A stretch of DNA of 64,000 nucleotides from Bacteroidales bacterium (GTDB taxonomy: Bacteria > Bacteroidota > Bacteroidia > Bacteroidales > WCHB1-69): the NCBI GenBank assembly GCA_017651425.1, contig JAGCCZ010000072.1, positions 55,904-119,903 on the forward strand. The letters run 5' to 3'. A program made the position numbers and the translations under genes. Positions 7,887 through 17,604 of this stretch are shown here, one piece after another; within the stretch, counting starts at the first letter, position 1; every line of letters starts with the position of its first letter. The notes beneath the pieces were generated by a model, which searched no databases, had not been told where the DNA came from, and saw only the letters and a program-made list of their open reading frames with translations.

Positions 7887-9425
7887 CTATTTATGCAAGG
7901 GCAAATAGATGATAAACGTGCTGCCCTTGCCCTCCTCGCTCTGCACCTCAATCTTGCCTTTGTGCAGGGAGACGATTTTCTTCACATATCCGAGACCGAG
8001 TCCGTAGCCCTTGACATCGTGGATGTTGCCCTTGGGAATGCGATAGAAGTTTTCGAAAATGTTGGCGATGGCCTTCTTGGGGATGCCAATGCCCTTGTCG
8101 GTCACGGAGAGCAGGAACTGCTTGCCGTTAGACTGGGTGTTGATGAGAATTTCGGGCGGGTTTTGTGAGTATTTGATGCCGTTTTCCACCAGATTGATAA
8201 TGACGTTCTCCAAATGCGACTTGTCGCCGAAAAGTTCGTGCTCGTCGGCGTTGAGGGCCAAGTTGAGAGTGCCCATGGAGGAGGAAATCTGCAGCGAGAT
8301 GCTGTCGGCCACCTTGTGGATGAGTTCGTGCATATCGAACAATTCCACGTTCATCTTCACCTGTCCCTTTTTGAGTTGTGCGGTTTGAAGGATGGTGTTC
8401 ACCATGTTCTTCAGACGCGTGTTCTCATCACGGATGATGCTGACGTAAGCCTCGCGCATCTCTGAATTGCTGTGCAGCGTGGGGTCGGCGAGGGCCTCGC
8501 AGGCTAAGGAGATGGTGGAGATGGGTGTCTTGAACTCGTGTGTCATGTTGTTCACGAACTCGTTGGTCACTTCCGAAAGCTTCTTTTGGCGATATAGCGA
8601 AATCAGCGCCACGATGGAGATCAGGAAGCTGATGATCAACAGGCTGAGGATGAGGATGACGATGGTGCTCATCCTCTGGAGGAAAATGCCGCGCTCGGCG
8701 GGGAAGTAAAGGATGATGTAATGGGGCGAGCTGACCTTCTCGTTGTATTTCAAGCGAAAGACAAATTCGCTCTGTAACATCTGTTCGGGCGTGATGTTTT
8801 GGGGTAAAATGATGAAGTCGGTGGTGAAGGCGTTGTATAGGGCAAACTCGAAGCGCGCGTCGATGTTCTCCTCCAACAAGGCACCTTGGATGATATCGTG
8901 CAGTTTCTGTTCGCTGAGGAGCGCGATGGTGGCACTGTCAAGTTGCACCAAGTTGGCGTCAGTGAAACTGAGGCTGCGGGCTGGGTTGTCCTTGGTGTTC
9001 TTCGGCGACCACGGATCCTTGTCAATGGGGAAAAGCGAACGGAATGACTGGCTGAAATATTCGGTGTCGTTCTCGACCACACGGCTGTTGTTCTCCTTGA
9101 CGAAAACCACGGACTTGATGACGCCGATGGGCTGGTTGGTTACCGAGTCAAGCACAAACTTGCGGGTGTGCAGCTCGGAGACCACGTCGGAGAGGTCCGT
9201 TTCCCCCGTGAGGGTGGAATCGGCATCGGCAATGTCGAGTGTGTCGTTGAGGATGGTGGCGTCAATGCGCTCCACAATGGTCTCGCCTGCCGTCAATACC
9301 TCGTTGACGAAAATGCTCCGTTGCACCTTCTCGGCTTCCGTGTAGAGCCTGAAAATGGCGATGGTTAACAAAATGGCCGTGATGCCGACGATGAAAAACA
9401 GCGTCACGATGATTCTTTTTTTCAT
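7887..9425 (-). CDS. Membrane sensor histidine kinase (RprX-like)
   Basis: 512 residues from the ATG at 9423-9425. One membrane helix sits at the N-terminus (MKKRIIVTLFFIVGITAILL), followed by a ~230-residue extracytoplasmic sensor region and a second helix (TIVILILSLLIISFLISIVA, about 257-276). The HisKA box MTHEFKTPIS has phospho-acceptor His296. The HATPase has the N box (NLVENGIKYS), G1 DKGIGIP and G2 GYGLGLGY. No HAMP or PAS domain is obvious. Its start overlaps the stop of the upstream acyl-CoA-reductase-like gene (ATGA), so it belongs to that operon. No response regulator lies nearby; the next gene beyond its 3' end is the convergent C10 peptidase. The signal sensed is unknown. Confidence 0.9.
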   Translation of the reverse strand: MKKRIIVTLFFIVGITAILLTIAIFRLYTEAEKVQRSIFVNEVLTAGETIVERIDATILNDTLDIADADSTLTGETDLSDVVSELHTRKFVLDSVTNQPIGVIKSVVFVKENNSRVVENDTEYFSQSFRSLFPIDKDPWSPKNTKDNPARSLSFTDANLVQLDSATIALLSEQKLHDIIQGALLEENIDARFEFALYNAFTTDFIILPQNITPEQMLQSEFVFRLKYNEKVSSPHYIILYFPAERGIFLQRMSTIVILILSLLIISFLISIVALISLYRQKKLSEVTNEFVNNMTHEFKTPISTISLACEALADPTLHSNSEMREAYVSIIRDENTRLKNMVNTILQTAQLKKGQVKMNVELFDMHELIHKVADSISLQISSSMGTLNLALNADEHELFGDKSHLENVIINLVENGIKYSQNPPEILINTQSNGKQFLLSVTDKGIGIPKKAIANIFENFYRIPKGNIHDVKGYGLGLGYVKKIVSLHKGKIEVQSEEGKGSTFIIYLPLHK

Positions 9426-10399
9426 AGGTTGCCTAAAAATTGCAAAATGTCGATGTTGTTGTCGTAGTCGAAGAGGGTGGGGGTACAAGCTTGTCCGAAC
9501 GGTGTGCCGTCCTCATGCGAGGTGATGTACATGTTGTTGTGATATCCCGTAACGGGTTTTTCGTCGGGATGATAGTATTCATGGTACACAACGGCGGTGG
9601 GTGGATTGTTTTCGGGACTCTCTACAAAGAGAAACGTTCCTGAATCCATGTAGAACTGCTTGCTCATCAGCCGGATGGATTTCTGATAGTCCAAATGGTT
9701 GAGAAAGTGGTTGTGACCGGCAATGCTTTGGCTCTCCTCGTGGAGGATGTGCAAAAAGGGTGCAAAGTCGTAGCCTTCGTGTACATAAAGTTTGCGCACA
9801 GAACGCGGTGCGCGCCCGAAGTATAGGTAGATGTCGCGCGACAAAGCGCGTAACTCATCCTCGCTCTCATCTCCTGTGAGCAGGACGGCGTGGCAGACGG
9901 GTGTGCGCAATACATGCGGGAACCTCGACAAATGTCGGGCCAAGGCTTCCCCGCCTTGCTCGGGCAGGTCCGCGATGACAGCATTGAAAGCGGAAAGCTC
10001 GTTGCGGAATGTTATGCGCCCTTGCAACGAGGGTGTCAGCTCCATCAATGCCGCCACCAAGTCGGGCAGCAGTGTGACATGCGGCTCCGTGCGCACCAAG
10101 GCGTTGTGGCCGCCTAACAATACATAGAGGATGTCGCGGAATCCCGACAGGGGCGTGCGGCCATGTGGCAGAACCGCAATCGTTTGCGCGTTCTCTTTTG
10201 AAAAAGACTCCGCGTTTCTCGTGTCCAACAAAGAGTCGGCCAGATGTCCTAACGAAAGCAGGCAGAACTCCGGTGTGAACCAGCTGTGCAACTGATGTTG
10301 GCGTTCGATGGCGGGTCCGAGTGTTTTCTGCACCCAGTCTGGACTGCGGAGGACATCCGCCCACCGCAGAAAGGAATCGTGTAGGGCATGTTCAGCCAT
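9422..10399 (-). CDS. LuxC-type acyl-CoA reductase-like protein
   Basis: 325 residues resembling the Bacteroidetes branch of the LuxC acyl-CoA reductase family. Supporting features are WFTPEFCLLSLGHLA near the N-terminus, VLPHGRTPLSGFRDILYVLLGGHN, ALSRDIYLYFGRAPRSVRKLYVHEGYDF, and VVYHEYY near the C-terminus. Family members belong to the aldehyde-dehydrogenase superfamily and reduce acyl-CoA to aldehyde with NAD(P)H. The usual FGxGCRNV-type cysteine segment reads FGRAPRSV here, so the expected nucleophile seems lost. It overlaps by one base with the malic enzyme upstream and by three with the kinase downstream. The family call is moderately sure; the enzymatic role is doubtful. Confidence 0.6.
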   Translation of the reverse strand: MAEHALHDSFLRWADVLRSPDWVQKTLGPAIERQHQLHSWFTPEFCLLSLGHLADSLLDTRNAESFSKENAQTIAVLPHGRTPLSGFRDILYVLLGGHNALVRTEPHVTLLPDLVAALMELTPSLQGRITFRNELSAFNAVIADLPEQGGEALARHLSRFPHVLRTPVCHAVLLTGDESEDELRALSRDIYLYFGRAPRSVRKLYVHEGYDFAPFLHILHEESQSIAGHNHFLNHLDYQKSIRLMSKQFYMDSGTFLFVESPENNPPTAVVYHEYYHPDEKPVTGYHNNMYITSHEDGTPFGQACTPTLFDYDNNIDILQFLGNL

Positions 10400-11844
10400 T
10401 ACAGTTCAGCACACACTTGCTTGACGATGTCGTTGACCATCTCTTCCGGGAATTGGCGGATATAGCCCTTCTCCTGGAAGATGTCCACCAGCTCATGGGT
10501 CTCCTGGATATCCTTGCGGGCGATGTCATAGACCTCCTGCCAGGTGCGGTTCTTGCGGGCCACACCGTCTTGGATGGCTTGCATGGCCACGTCGGCGGCC
10601 ACGTTCGGGAAGAGATCGCTGTCCATCATGGTGGGCATGATGCGTTCTTGCGAGATGCCCTGCCTCTCTGCATAGTCGGCGATGCTGTGCGCGGCGCGGA
10701 TGGCCATGGCGTCCGTAATCTTGCTGGCCGACACTAACAGCGTGCCCTTGAGGATGGCAGGGAAGCACACCGAGTTATTGACCTGGTTGGGGAAGTCGCC
10801 GCGCCCCGTGGCCACGATGAAGGCGCCGGCCTCCTTGGCCTTGTAGGGATAGATCTCCGGCACAGGGTTGGCACAGGCGAAGACGATGGACCTGTCGGCC
10901 ATCAGGCGGATCCACTCGGGCTTGATGGTGTCGGGGCCCGGCTTGGAGAGTGCAATCAGCACATCGGCGTCCTTGAAGGCCTCCTCGGGGGTCTCGATGC
11001 ATCCGGGGTTGGTGGTCTGACAGAGTTCCCATTTCCGGTAGAAACGCCGGTCATCGCGGATGTCGATGCGGTTTTTGTGCAGTGTGCCTTTGGTGTCGAA
11101 GATGATGAGGTTCTCGGCCTTCACGCCGTCGGAGATCATCAGCCGGGCGATGGTGGTGTTGGCGGCACCGGCGCCGTACAGCACCGCTTTGATGTCTGCC
11201 ATCTTCTTGCCCACAATCTTGAGGGCGTTGATAAGCCCGGCCAGGGTTACACAGGCGGTGCCTTGGGCATCGTCGTGCCAGACGGGGATGACGCACTCCT
11301 CGCGCAGCGTGTCGAGGATGCGGTAGCAGTTGGGCTGCGAGATGTCCTCCAGGTTGATGGCACCGAAGCTGTGCTGCACCATCTTGACGAACTCAATGAC
11401 CTTGTCGGCCTGGTGCTCGCCCTCCTCGTCGCGGCTGTCGATGCAGAGGGGGATGGAGTCCACGCCGCCGAGGTACTTCATCAGCATGGCCTTGCCCTCC
11501 ATCACGCCGAGGCCTCCCGGCGGGGTGCAGTCGCCGTCACCCAAAACACGGGTGCTGTCGCTGACCACAGCCACAAGGTTGGCGCGGTTGCTGAGGTGGA
11601 AAGAGGCGTCGTTGTCGTCGCGGATGGTCGTAGAGACCGCCGACACGCCGGGCGTGTACCAGACGTTGAACCAGTTGAAGCCGTAAATCGGCGCCTTGGG
11701 CAGCGTCTGCATCTTGCCGCTGTAGAATTGGTGGGCGGCGATGGACATCTTTTTGTAGAAGAGCGTCTTGGCCTTGGCTTTCTGCTCCTCGGTGAAGTCT
11801 TTCGGGAAAAGTTCCTCGATGTTGTCAAGTGTGGGGTTGTTCAT
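10399..11844 (-). CDS. Malic enzyme (oxaloacetate-decarboxylating malate dehydrogenase)
   Basis: 481 residues. Converts malate to pyruvate and CO2 with reduction of NAD(P)+. Motifs: YTPGVSAVS with the catalytic Tyr, VLGDGDCTPPGGLGVMEGKA with the catalytic Lys, INLEDISQPN and VWHDDAQGTA (metal ligands), and a Rossmann YGAGAANTTIARLM. The GDxTPPGGLGVMEGK form marks a subtype distinct from the common bacterial GDIGxxAGLPVMEGK enzymes. It is first of a chain of three overlapping genes with the LuxC-like gene and the sensor kinase. Together with fumarase C at 16.2-17.5 kb it gives a fumarate-malate-pyruvate route. Cofactor preference cannot be assigned with confidence. Confidence 0.9.
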   Translation of the reverse strand: MNNPTLDNIEELFPKDFTEEQKAKAKTLFYKKMSIAAHQFYSGKMQTLPKAPIYGFNWFNVWYTPGVSAVSTTIRDDNDASFHLSNRANLVAVVSDSTRVLGDGDCTPPGGLGVMEGKAMLMKYLGGVDSIPLCIDSRDEEGEHQADKVIEFVKMVQHSFGAINLEDISQPNCYRILDTLREECVIPVWHDDAQGTACVTLAGLINALKIVGKKMADIKAVLYGAGAANTTIARLMISDGVKAENLIIFDTKGTLHKNRIDIRDDRRFYRKWELCQTTNPGCIETPEEAFKDADVLIALSKPGPDTIKPEWIRLMADRSIVFACANPVPEIYPYKAKEAGAFIVATGRGDFPNQVNNSVCFPAILKGTLLVSASKITDAMAIRAAHSIADYAERQGISQERIMPTMMDSDLFPNVAADVAMQAIQDGVARKNRTWQEVYDIARKDIQETHELVDIFQEKGYIRQFPEEMVNDIVKQVCAEL

Positions 11845-11875
11845 CTTATCTTCGTATGGGTTTTAATGGGATGGG

Positions 11876-14800
11876 TTAGTAGCGCTCTTCTCCGTTGCAA
11901 TGGTCGTAATACATGGTCACTTTGTGGAGGAGTTTGCCGTTTTTGTCGTATTTATTGAAATCGCCGTGCGCCAGGCCATAGTAATAGTTGCCCTCGTATG
12001 CCTTCTGACCGTTCTCGTAATAGATCTCCAGGGGACCATGGCTCACACCGGAGCTGACCCCATACTTCATGTTGATCTTTCCGTTGGGGAAATAGTAGGT
12101 CGTTTGGTCATTGCTCGAACCATTCTTGAACTGGCAGGTGTAGGCGGCATTCCCGTTGGGATAATAGATGACAAAGTTGCCGTGCAGGACGGCATTTTCA
12201 AAGTTGGCCACCAAGCCGATTTTGCCGTTCGGATAGTAGGCGGTGACGGAGATGGCATCCTTTGTGATAGCCTGGGGTTCGGACATCTTGCCGTTGCTCT
12301 GTCTGTAGCTGAAGTTGATGGGCGCTCCGTGGTCGTGGAAAACCTCTAAAAGGAGAGTGCCGTTGTCGGGAGCGTAGATATAGACGGGGCCGTGGACATC
12401 CCCGTCAAGGATGGTGCTTTCGTCTAATTTCTTGCCATCGGGGTAGAAGGTGATGCACGGGCCTTGCTTGTTGCTGCTGAAACCGGCGTATGAGATGGAA
12501 GTGATGTTTCCTAAAGGACTGAAAGAGCAGGCATATCCTTCTATGTTGTTCAAAATGGTGGAACAGGAATCGCTGACTTCGCCCGTGGGATACAGGTTCT
12601 TGAGGATGCCATTCGAACTGCCGCTGATATAGTAGCAGGAATCAATGCGTGTCCCGTCGAAGGAGTATTCGATGTAAGAACCGTCAAGCTCCCCGTTTTT
12701 GATTTCACGGACAATATTAACGCGGCCGTTGGGATGGTAGTAGTTGCTGTGGCCGTTGCCAAAAAGGATGGTGTCGCAGTGGATGAGCTTGCCGTCTGTG
12801 TTGAACGAGTTGATGAGCACGGGCAGGCCGTTATAATACCGGAGCTCGCGAATCATTTTGCCGTTGGGCAGATAATAGGAGCAATAGACAAGGTTGCCGT
12901 CAGGGGCGTATAACATTTTGCTGTGGAGGCTCCCGTCGTGGAAGTAGCTGTATAAGGCTCCCGTCAGGGTGTCGTTGCGGAACTGGCATTCTTTCTCGAC
13001 GGTATGGGCCTCGTCGTCATAATAGTCGATGTATATGCCGTTCTGCGCGCCCTTCTTGTATTCAACATACGAGTGGACACGTCCGGAATTGTAATAGTAT
13101 TTTGTCACGCCTTCCCGGAGGTTTTCCTTGTAATTGCTTTCACAGAATACATCACCGTTGGGATAATACTGGTACAGGGTGCCGTCGAACTTGAGGTCCA
13201 GTGTGCGGCTGTTTGTGCCGAGAAGGGTGCCGTGTGAGGAGTACAAGTCAACAGTGATGTGCTTGTTCTTGGGCGTGACCGTGGCCCTGACACTGCCGTC
13301 GGGCATGTAGGTCTCGGCATCGACAACCTGCCCGTTCTTGACATGATAGGTGACGACGGGCTTTCCGTCGAAGTCGTATTCAATGCGGTCGCCATCGATC
13401 TTGCCATCCTTGTAGTGCATCCTGGACTTGATGTTGCCGTTGGGGTAATAGCTGATGTTTTCCCCATCGTATTCCTCATCTTTACCATAGGAGTACGTGG
13501 CCAAGGGGGTGCCGTCGGGATACCGCTCTGAGAATTGGCCGGTCAGATCGTTGTCGGCGATGAAGCCTTGGGTCTGAACTTTCCCGTTGGGATAATAGCG
13601 GACGAAGGGGTTGACGGTGCCGTTGTCGTCGGTGTCGTATTTCACCTGAATCTGTCCGTTGGGGAAGAAGGATTCCTGATGACCGTAAGTCACGCCGTCT
13701 TTGTGATTCTCGACGCTGGCGAGGTGCCCTTGGTCGTCATATCTCCGTGTCTCTCCATTCAGGCCTTCCGGACCCACCGTGCTTTCGAAAACGAGTATGC
13801 CGGATTTGTTGTACTCCTTGTAGGGACCGCTGACGACGTCGTCTTTTGCATTGGCCTCCAAGGTGGTCACCCCTTCCTCGCTGAAGGGCGTGTAGGCGTA
13901 GGTGCGGATGAATCCGTTCTTCTTCCCATGAGAAATCTGGAGCTCAATCATCTTTCGGTTGTCTGCGAAGCCAATGCTCATTCCGTTGACTGCACCATGG
14001 TCGAACTCATTGATCTCGTCAATTTGGCCGTGGTCGTTGAGAGCGTGCCAAAGGCCCTGCTCGGAGTCTTCGCCCTTGTCGTTTTTCGCGACCTTGCCCC
14101 ACGAGACGAGCTGGTATTTGTTGTAAGAGTAAAAGATGTTGTCGGGATTTTCTTGGTTCAAGCCCTGTGCAATAACTCCGTCAAGCTGATCGATGATGGC
14201 CTGTTGCATGGCTGCAATAGACTTCTGCATCTTTTCGGCTTTCTTGGAGACCTTGTTGTTGTCGATGTCTGTGCCGGAGAATTGGTAATAGGCCAACGTG
14301 TTGTACTGATGTGCGTCAAGCACTGCTTTGAAGAAGGGGATGTAGAGCTGGTCCTCCACGGCGTGGGAGTTCGGGCGCACCTGCACGTTCTGGAACACAA
14401 TCTGGTTGCCCCGCGTGATGGGATGGTCGATTTTGGTGAGCAGCTTCTCTTTCTTCTGCGAAATGATGGCGATGTTGAGCTTCGTGACCACGTCCTCGTA
14501 AAATTTGTTCAGTTCTTTGAAGTCGTCGTGAAGCTCGCAGTGGTTGTCGGCGTTATAAGAGCCCACCCCGGATTCGTAGATTTCGTTCAGTGTGTTCAGG
14601 GCGAGCAAGGTGTACCGATGTGAGGGGTTGATGAGCGTGCAGTAGTTGAGCGCCATGATGCCCGGCACCGTATAGCCGAGTTTGAGGCAGCACATGCCAT
14701 ATTGGTAGTGGCTGCCTTGGTGGGCAGGACTCAGGAACATGGAGGTCTTGAGGCATTCGAGGGCCTCCGCGTATTTCTCCTGACGCATCAGCGAAACACC

Positions 14801-15226
14801 CTTGTTGAAATGGAGATGGAAATAGTAGGGGTTCTCTTTCAGCCCCTGCTCGTACATCTTCACGGCATTGTCGAAATCCTCCATGTCGTCGTAGCAGTTG
14901 CCCAGCTCTGTGTAGATATTGGCCTTCGGCTGGGTGCAAGACGGGTTCTCCAGCAGCTCCTTGAAAATCTGGATGGCTTCGAAATATTTTTCCGACATTT
15001 CCAGGGCCAACGCTTTCTCGTATTGGGCATATTCGTAGTTCGGGTCGCCGTAAGGCACAGTGTTGTACTGCGCGATGGCCTCGTCATACTTGCCTTGGTC
15101 AACCATTCTCATGGCTTGGCGGATGACTTTGTAGGAGTTGTCCATGATCTTGAGATTCTTCGTGTTCTGCCCGGACAGACTGAGAGCAAGCAGGCAGAAG
15201 AGGAGAAGGAACGTGTTTTTTTTCAT
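11876..15226 (-). CDS. Large secreted TPR plus MORN-variant (YwqK-type) repeat protein
   Basis: 1116 residues from the ATG at 15224-15226. The signal peptide is MKKNTFLLLFCLLALSLSGQ. Residues ~25-210 form about five TPRs (for example AQYEKALALEMSEKYFEAIQ, then TELGNCYDDMEDFDNAVKMY). From ~residue 400 to the end there are roughly two dozen MORN-variant repeats of 22-24 residues built on YYPNGK/YPDGT followed by a G-x-Y step (YYPNGKVQTQGF, YYPNGNIKSRMHYKDGKIDG and so on). Such repeats are common in Bacteroidetes exported proteins and in YwqK proteins; no catalytic domain is visible and the biochemical role is unknown. There is no T9SS tail. It ends 31 bp before the malic enzyme start, so read-through into that operon is possible. 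Confidence 0.85.
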   Translation of the reverse strand: MKKNTFLLLFCLLALSLSGQNTKNLKIMDNSYKVIRQAMRMVDQGKYDEAIAQYNTVPYGDPNYEYAQYEKALALEMSEKYFEAIQIFKELLENPSCTQPKANIYTELGNCYDDMEDFDNAVKMYEQGLKENPYYFHLHFNKGVSLMRQEKYAEALECLKTSMFLSPAHQGSHYQYGMCCLKLGYTVPGIMALNYCTLINPSHRYTLLALNTLNEIYESGVGSYNADNHCELHDDFKELNKFYEDVVTKLNIAIISQKKEKLLTKIDHPITRGNQIVFQNVQVRPNSHAVEDQLYIPFFKAVLDAHQYNTLAYYQFSGTDIDNNKVSKKAEKMQKSIAAMQQAIIDQLDGVIAQGLNQENPDNIFYSYNKYQLVSWGKVAKNDKGEDSEQGLWHALNDHGQIDEINEFDHGAVNGMSIGFADNRKMIELQISHGKKNGFIRTYAYTPFSEEGVTTLEANAKDDVVSGPYKEYNKSGILVFESTVGPEGLNGETRRYDDQGHLASVENHKDGVTYGHQESFFPNGQIQVKYDTDDNGTVNPFVRYYPNGKVQTQGFIADNDLTGQFSERYPDGTPLATYSYGKDEEYDGENISYYPNGNIKSRMHYKDGKIDGDRIEYDFDGKPVVTYHVKNGQVVDAETYMPDGSVRATVTPKNKHITVDLYSSHGTLLGTNSRTLDLKFDGTLYQYYPNGDVFCESNYKENLREGVTKYYYNSGRVHSYVEYKKGAQNGIYIDYYDDEAHTVEKECQFRNDTLTGALYSYFHDGSLHSKMLYAPDGNLVYCSYYLPNGKMIRELRYYNGLPVLINSFNTDGKLIHCDTILFGNGHSNYYHPNGRVNIVREIKNGELDGSYIEYSFDGTRIDSCYYISGSSNGILKNLYPTGEVSDSCSTILNNIEGYACSFSPLGNITSISYAGFSSNKQGPCITFYPDGKKLDESTILDGDVHGPVYIYAPDNGTLLLEVFHDHGAPINFSYRQSNGKMSEPQAITKDAISVTAYYPNGKIGLVANFENAVLHGNFVIYYPNGNAAYTCQFKNGSSNDQTTYYFPNGKINMKYGVSSGVSHGPLEIYYENGQKAYEGNYYYGLAHGDFNKYDKNGKLLHKVTMYYDHCNGEERY

Positions 15227-15296
15227 AATAAAAGGGTTTGATATAAAGGTGTAAACTATGTTTTTGCGGTATGTCTTGTTTCGACTTTGCCGCCTG

Positions 15297-15304
15297 CAAA
15301 GATA
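15297..15304 (-). promoter_or_regulatory. -7 element (TATCTTTG, minus) of the TPR/MORN gene
   Basis: TATCTTTG on the minus strand fits TAnnTTTG and lies ~70 bp before the chosen ATG. This supports the start at 15226 over the in-frame upstream codon at 15307, which would lie upstream of the promoter. Confidence 0.5.
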
Positions 15305-15349
15305 CAAAAAAGATGCGCGGGTGACTGCCTCCTGTAAGATATTGTGAGA

Positions 15350-16039
15350 TTATTTCCCCACCATGCTCTTTACACGCTTGACGGCGGCTTTCCAGACAAA
15401 GAGGAAGAAGATGAAGAACCCGACGCCGAGGAATCCGGCAGTGGAGGGGGCGGCTTCTGCAATTACATTCTGGGTCATCAGGATGCCGTCATAGATGCCG
15501 TGCAGGATGACGGGCACGATATATGCCAATAGCAGGTAGGAGCCTTTCTTCCAGGGCTTGAACTTGGCCATGGAGAAAAAATAGCCCATGAAGATGGCGA
15601 AGAAGAAATGGGCGGGCACGGCGAACAGAGCACGTCCCACGGCCACGCTGACGCCACCCTGCAGCACATACATCAGATTCTCCAAACCGGCGAAGCCCAG
15701 GCCCACGAAAGCCGCGTACTCTACACCATCGTAGTACTCGTCGAAATACCGGCTGTTCCAAATGAATAGATAGAGGAAAAACAGCTTGCACAGCTCCTCC
15801 GGCATGGCGGCCATGCAGAATGCCTGATAAAGCGCACCTTGTAATCCGCTGGAAAACACCGGATTGATGAAGAGGTTGACTACGGACAACAATATAATAT
15901 CCAATACAGCAGCCAACACGCCGCCCAGCAGTGCTTTCATGAGCTGACCAAAAGGCTCTTTCTGGTAACGGTCTTTCGCGTAGATGTAAAGCAATAGGAC
16001 GACGACAGGGGCAAGGGATGCGATGAGGATGATGGCCAT
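15350..16039 (-). CDS. PrsW-family intramembrane protease
   Basis: 229 residues, highly hydrophobic, with about 7-8 membrane helices. The family motifs are present: AAMPEELCKLFFLY (the paired Glu of the PrsW/CAAX-like glutamic protease), GLGFAGLENLMYVLQGG (second Glu motif), PAHFFFAIFMGYFF (His) and VPVILHGIYDGIL (second His). PrsW in Bacillus cleaves the anti-sigma factor RsiW; the substrate here is unknown and no anti-sigma gene is adjacent. It sits downstream of fumC, separated by 136 bp of tandem repeats, and is probably transcribed separately. Confidence 0.85.
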   Translation of the reverse strand: MAIILIASLAPVVVLLLYIYAKDRYQKEPFGQLMKALLGGVLAAVLDIILLSVVNLFINPVFSSGLQGALYQAFCMAAMPEELCKLFFLYLFIWNSRYFDEYYDGVEYAAFVGLGFAGLENLMYVLQGGVSVAVGRALFAVPAHFFFAIFMGYFFSMAKFKPWKKGSYLLLAYIVPVILHGIYDGILMTQNVIAEAAPSTAGFLGVGFFIFFLFVWKAAVKRVKSMVGK

Positions 16040-16080
16040 ACTGTTGAGGTGTTGAACTGTTAAATTATTAATCTATTAAA

Positions 16081-16163
16081 TATTAAACTATGAAATATTA
16101 AACTATGAAATATTAAACTATGAAATATTCTATTTTTTAACTCTTAACTCTTAACTCTTAACT
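16081..16163. repeat. Tandem 15 bp and 7 bp repeats between fumC and prsW-like gene
   Basis: Three perfect copies of the 15-mer TATTAAACTATGAAA fill 16081-16125 and are followed by a partial copy. Then 16137-16163 carries nearly four copies of TTAACTC. The second unit matches the micro-repeats at 254-285 (reverse orientation) and 919-950. They look like slippage-prone microsatellites. Confidence 0.85.
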
Positions 16164-16175
16164 ATTATCTATCTT

Positions 16176-17543
<1,368 letters not shown>

Positions 17544-17604
17544 TTTGTGTTATGTATTTGCAATTGTTGTTGGATTCAAAAAAACGGGAAAACGGATGGA
17601 AGGG

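Noticed and set aside
16081..16125. CRISPR array
   Set aside because: The 15-mers are contiguous without spacers and there are no cas genes; it is a microsatellite.
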